Assembly (NCBI RefSeq): GCF_022867865.1
Contig: NZ_JALIEC010000001.1
Location: 124,001-188,000, forward strand
DNA: 64,000 nucleotides
Origin: Phaeobacter sp. J2-8
GTDB lineage: Bacteria > Pseudomonadota > Alphaproteobacteria > Rhodobacterales > Rhodobacteraceae
Direction: 5' to 3'
In this document: one piece after another, positions 62,741 through 64,000 of the stretch
How positions within the stretch are numbered: position 1 is the first letter of the stretch
Layout of the letters: each line of letters starts with the position of its first letter
Program-made: the position numbers and the translations under genes
The notes under the pieces: generated by a model
Database searches by the model: none
What the model was told of the DNA's origin: nothing
The model's input: the letters and a program-made list of their open reading frames with translations, nothing else

Positions 62741-64000
62741 TCAGAGGTCACGTAAAATGGCGCGGGTGGACAGGGCCCTGGGATCAACCTGCAGCTCGAT
62801 CAGCGCCGGGGTGTCGGCGGCCAGTGCCTGATCCATCGCGCCGCGAAAATGCGCATTATCGGTCACAGTCAGACCAAGCGCGCCATAGCTGCGGGCGAGC
62901 GCGGCGAAATCGGGGTTCTTCAGCCGGGTGCCTGACACACGCCCGGGGTATTTGCCCTGTTGGTGCATCCGGATGGTGCCATACATGCCGTTGTTGACCA
63001 CCAGGACAATGACCTTGGCGCCATATTCACAGGCGGTGCCGAATTCCTGAGATGTCATCTGGAAACAGCCATCACCGGCGAAGCAGATCACGGGCCGGTC
63101 AGGATGTTCCAGTGCGGCGGCGACAGCGGCGGGCAGTCCATAGCCCATAGACCCGGACGTCGGGGCGAGCTGGGTGCGATATGTCCGCCATCGGTAGTAA
63201 CGGTGCAGCCAGCCACAGTAATTGCCGGCCCCATTGGTCAGGATCGCCGTGTCCGGCAGCATGTCGCGCAGTTCGGTCATGGCGCGCTCCATCTTTACCG
63301 TGCCGGGGGTGTCCTGCGGTTCCTGCCAGGTATCGTATGACGCGCGCGCCACAGCGATGTCCGCGCCCCGGCCCTGTGCCGGGGCCTCACAGGTGTCGGC
63401 CAATTGCTGCACGACCTGACCGGCCTGGCCCGTGACAGAGAGTGTTGGGTAAAAGACGTGCCCCGGCTCGCTTGGATCCGGGTGCACGTGGATCAGTTTT
63501 TGTTGCGGGTTGGGTGGGGTCAGCAGGGTATAGCCGCCGGTGGTCATCTCTCCCAGCCGTGCACCAAGGCAGAGCAGGACATCTGCCGCGCGCAAACGTT
63601 CCGCCAGGTCGGGATTGGGGCCAATACCCATGTCGCCGACATAGTTGCGGTGGTGATTGTCCATGTAATCCTGACAGCGCAACGACGTGACGACCGGCAG
63701 TTGGGCAACCTCGGCAAAGCGTTCCAGCGCCTGCCGCGCCTCTTCGGACCAGAGCGGCCCACCGGCCAGGACAAGGGGGCGTTCTGCCCCAGACAGCAAA
63801 TCCAGTATCGCGGCGATGTCACTCTGCGCCACGCGACCGGATGGCAGGCAAGCGGCCGGCAGCACCGTTGCCTCGCATTTTGCCGACAGCACATCTTCGG
63901 GCAGCGCCAAAACCACCGGCCCCGGTCTGCCGGATTGGGCGACATGGAAGGCGCGGCTGATGTATTCCGGGATCCGGTCGGTGCGATCAATTTCAGCCAC
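62741..64000 (-). CDS. Thiamine-diphosphate-dependent enzyme, acetolactate-synthase-like (5' part outside window)
   Basis: The 419 codons present cover the middle and C-terminal domains of a TPP enzyme. 'GRPGPVVLALPEDVLSAKCE' is typical of the end of the PYR domain, 'YMDNHHRNYVGDMGIGPNPD' lies in the central domain, and the TPP-binding motif is 'FAGDGCFQMTSQEFGTACEY' with 'NNGMYGTIRMHQQGKYPGRV'. The family includes acetolactate synthase, sulphoacetaldehyde acetyltransferase and benzoylformate decarboxylase; the exact substrate cannot be told from this part. The N-terminus continues past 64000. Confidence 0.85.
   Translation of the reverse strand: MAEIDRTDRIPEYISRAFHVAQSGRPGPVVLALPEDVLSAKCEATVLPAACLPSGRVAQSDIAAILDLLSGAERPLVLAGGPLWSEEARQALERFAEVAQLPVVTSLRCQDYMDNHHRNYVGDMGIGPNPDLAERLRAADVLLCLGARLGEMTTGGYTLLTPPNPQQKLIHVHPDPSEPGHVFYPTLSVTGQAGQVVQQLADTCEAPAQGRGADIAVARASYDTWQEPQDTPGTVKMERAMTELRDMLPDTAILTNGAGNYCGWLHRYYRWRTYRTQLAPTSGSMGYGLPAAVAAALEHPDRPVICFAGDGCFQMTSQEFGTACEYGAKVIVLVVNNGMYGTIRMHQQGKYPGRVSGTRLKNPDFAALARSYGALGLTVTDNAHFRGAMDQALAADTPALIELQVDPRALSTRAILRDL

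Overview
The window looks like a chromosomal segment of a marine-type alphaproteobacterium of the order Rhodobacterales (Roseobacter group). This rests on the flaF/flbT flagellin regulators, the alphaproteobacterial flagellar gene order, the mutM-echA-rpsT-dnaA-dnaN-recF-gyrB run, an FzlA-like cell-division protein beside queG, and G+C-rich codon use. These family assignments are recognised by eye; no database search was run. No rRNA, tRNA, CRISPR array, insertion sequence or prophage was seen.

Region 1 (1-14966) is a flagellar block. A minus-strand operon flgB-flgC-fliE-fliQ-flgF-flgG-flgA-flgH-fliL-like builds the export gate, rod and L/P rings. fliR (3' end only), flhB and a small coiled-coil gene lie on the plus strand. 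fliI is divergent from flgB. A second minus-strand operon (flgJ-like, flgN-like, flagellin, flaF, flbT, DUF1217) makes filament and regulators, and fliK-like and flgD run divergently for hook control.

Region 2 (15159-30881) is mostly housekeeping: ubiE-ubiB, mutM, an enoyl-CoA hydratase, rpsT, then dnaA, dnaN, recF and gyrB. It ends with a LysR-controlled redox module (GST, DUF1348 protein, flavin reductase fusion) with a clear LysR-type operator. Region 3 (30958-47414) holds a GNAT enzyme, aspS, an ArsR-SRPBCC-YciI operon, carB, a MipA-like porin, uppP, gltD-gltB and mtgA.

Region 4 (47442-52051) is the most interesting part. A membrane-anchored animal-type haem peroxidase closely resembling cyclooxygenase (COX/prostaglandin synthase) is divergent from a RoxA-like di-haem cytochrome c and a minimal catalase of the allene-oxide-synthase/mini-catalase type. 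Together they could form a bacterial lipid-oxygenation (oxylipin) system; that is inference from families and neighbourhood. Region 5 (52072-64000) has a LysR regulator, FzlA-like GST, queG, alkB, mutY-dciA-dsbA, a CaiB-type CoA-transferase, a C-terminally short dnaE2, and the 3' part of a thiamine-diphosphate enzyme.

Six genes (flgA, flbT, ubiE, echA, dciA, caiB) each carry one single-base indel that breaks an otherwise normal protein. Because ubiE and dciA should be near-essential, and because the indels share local sequence contexts, uncorrected sequencing error is the best explanation, though real decay cannot be excluded.
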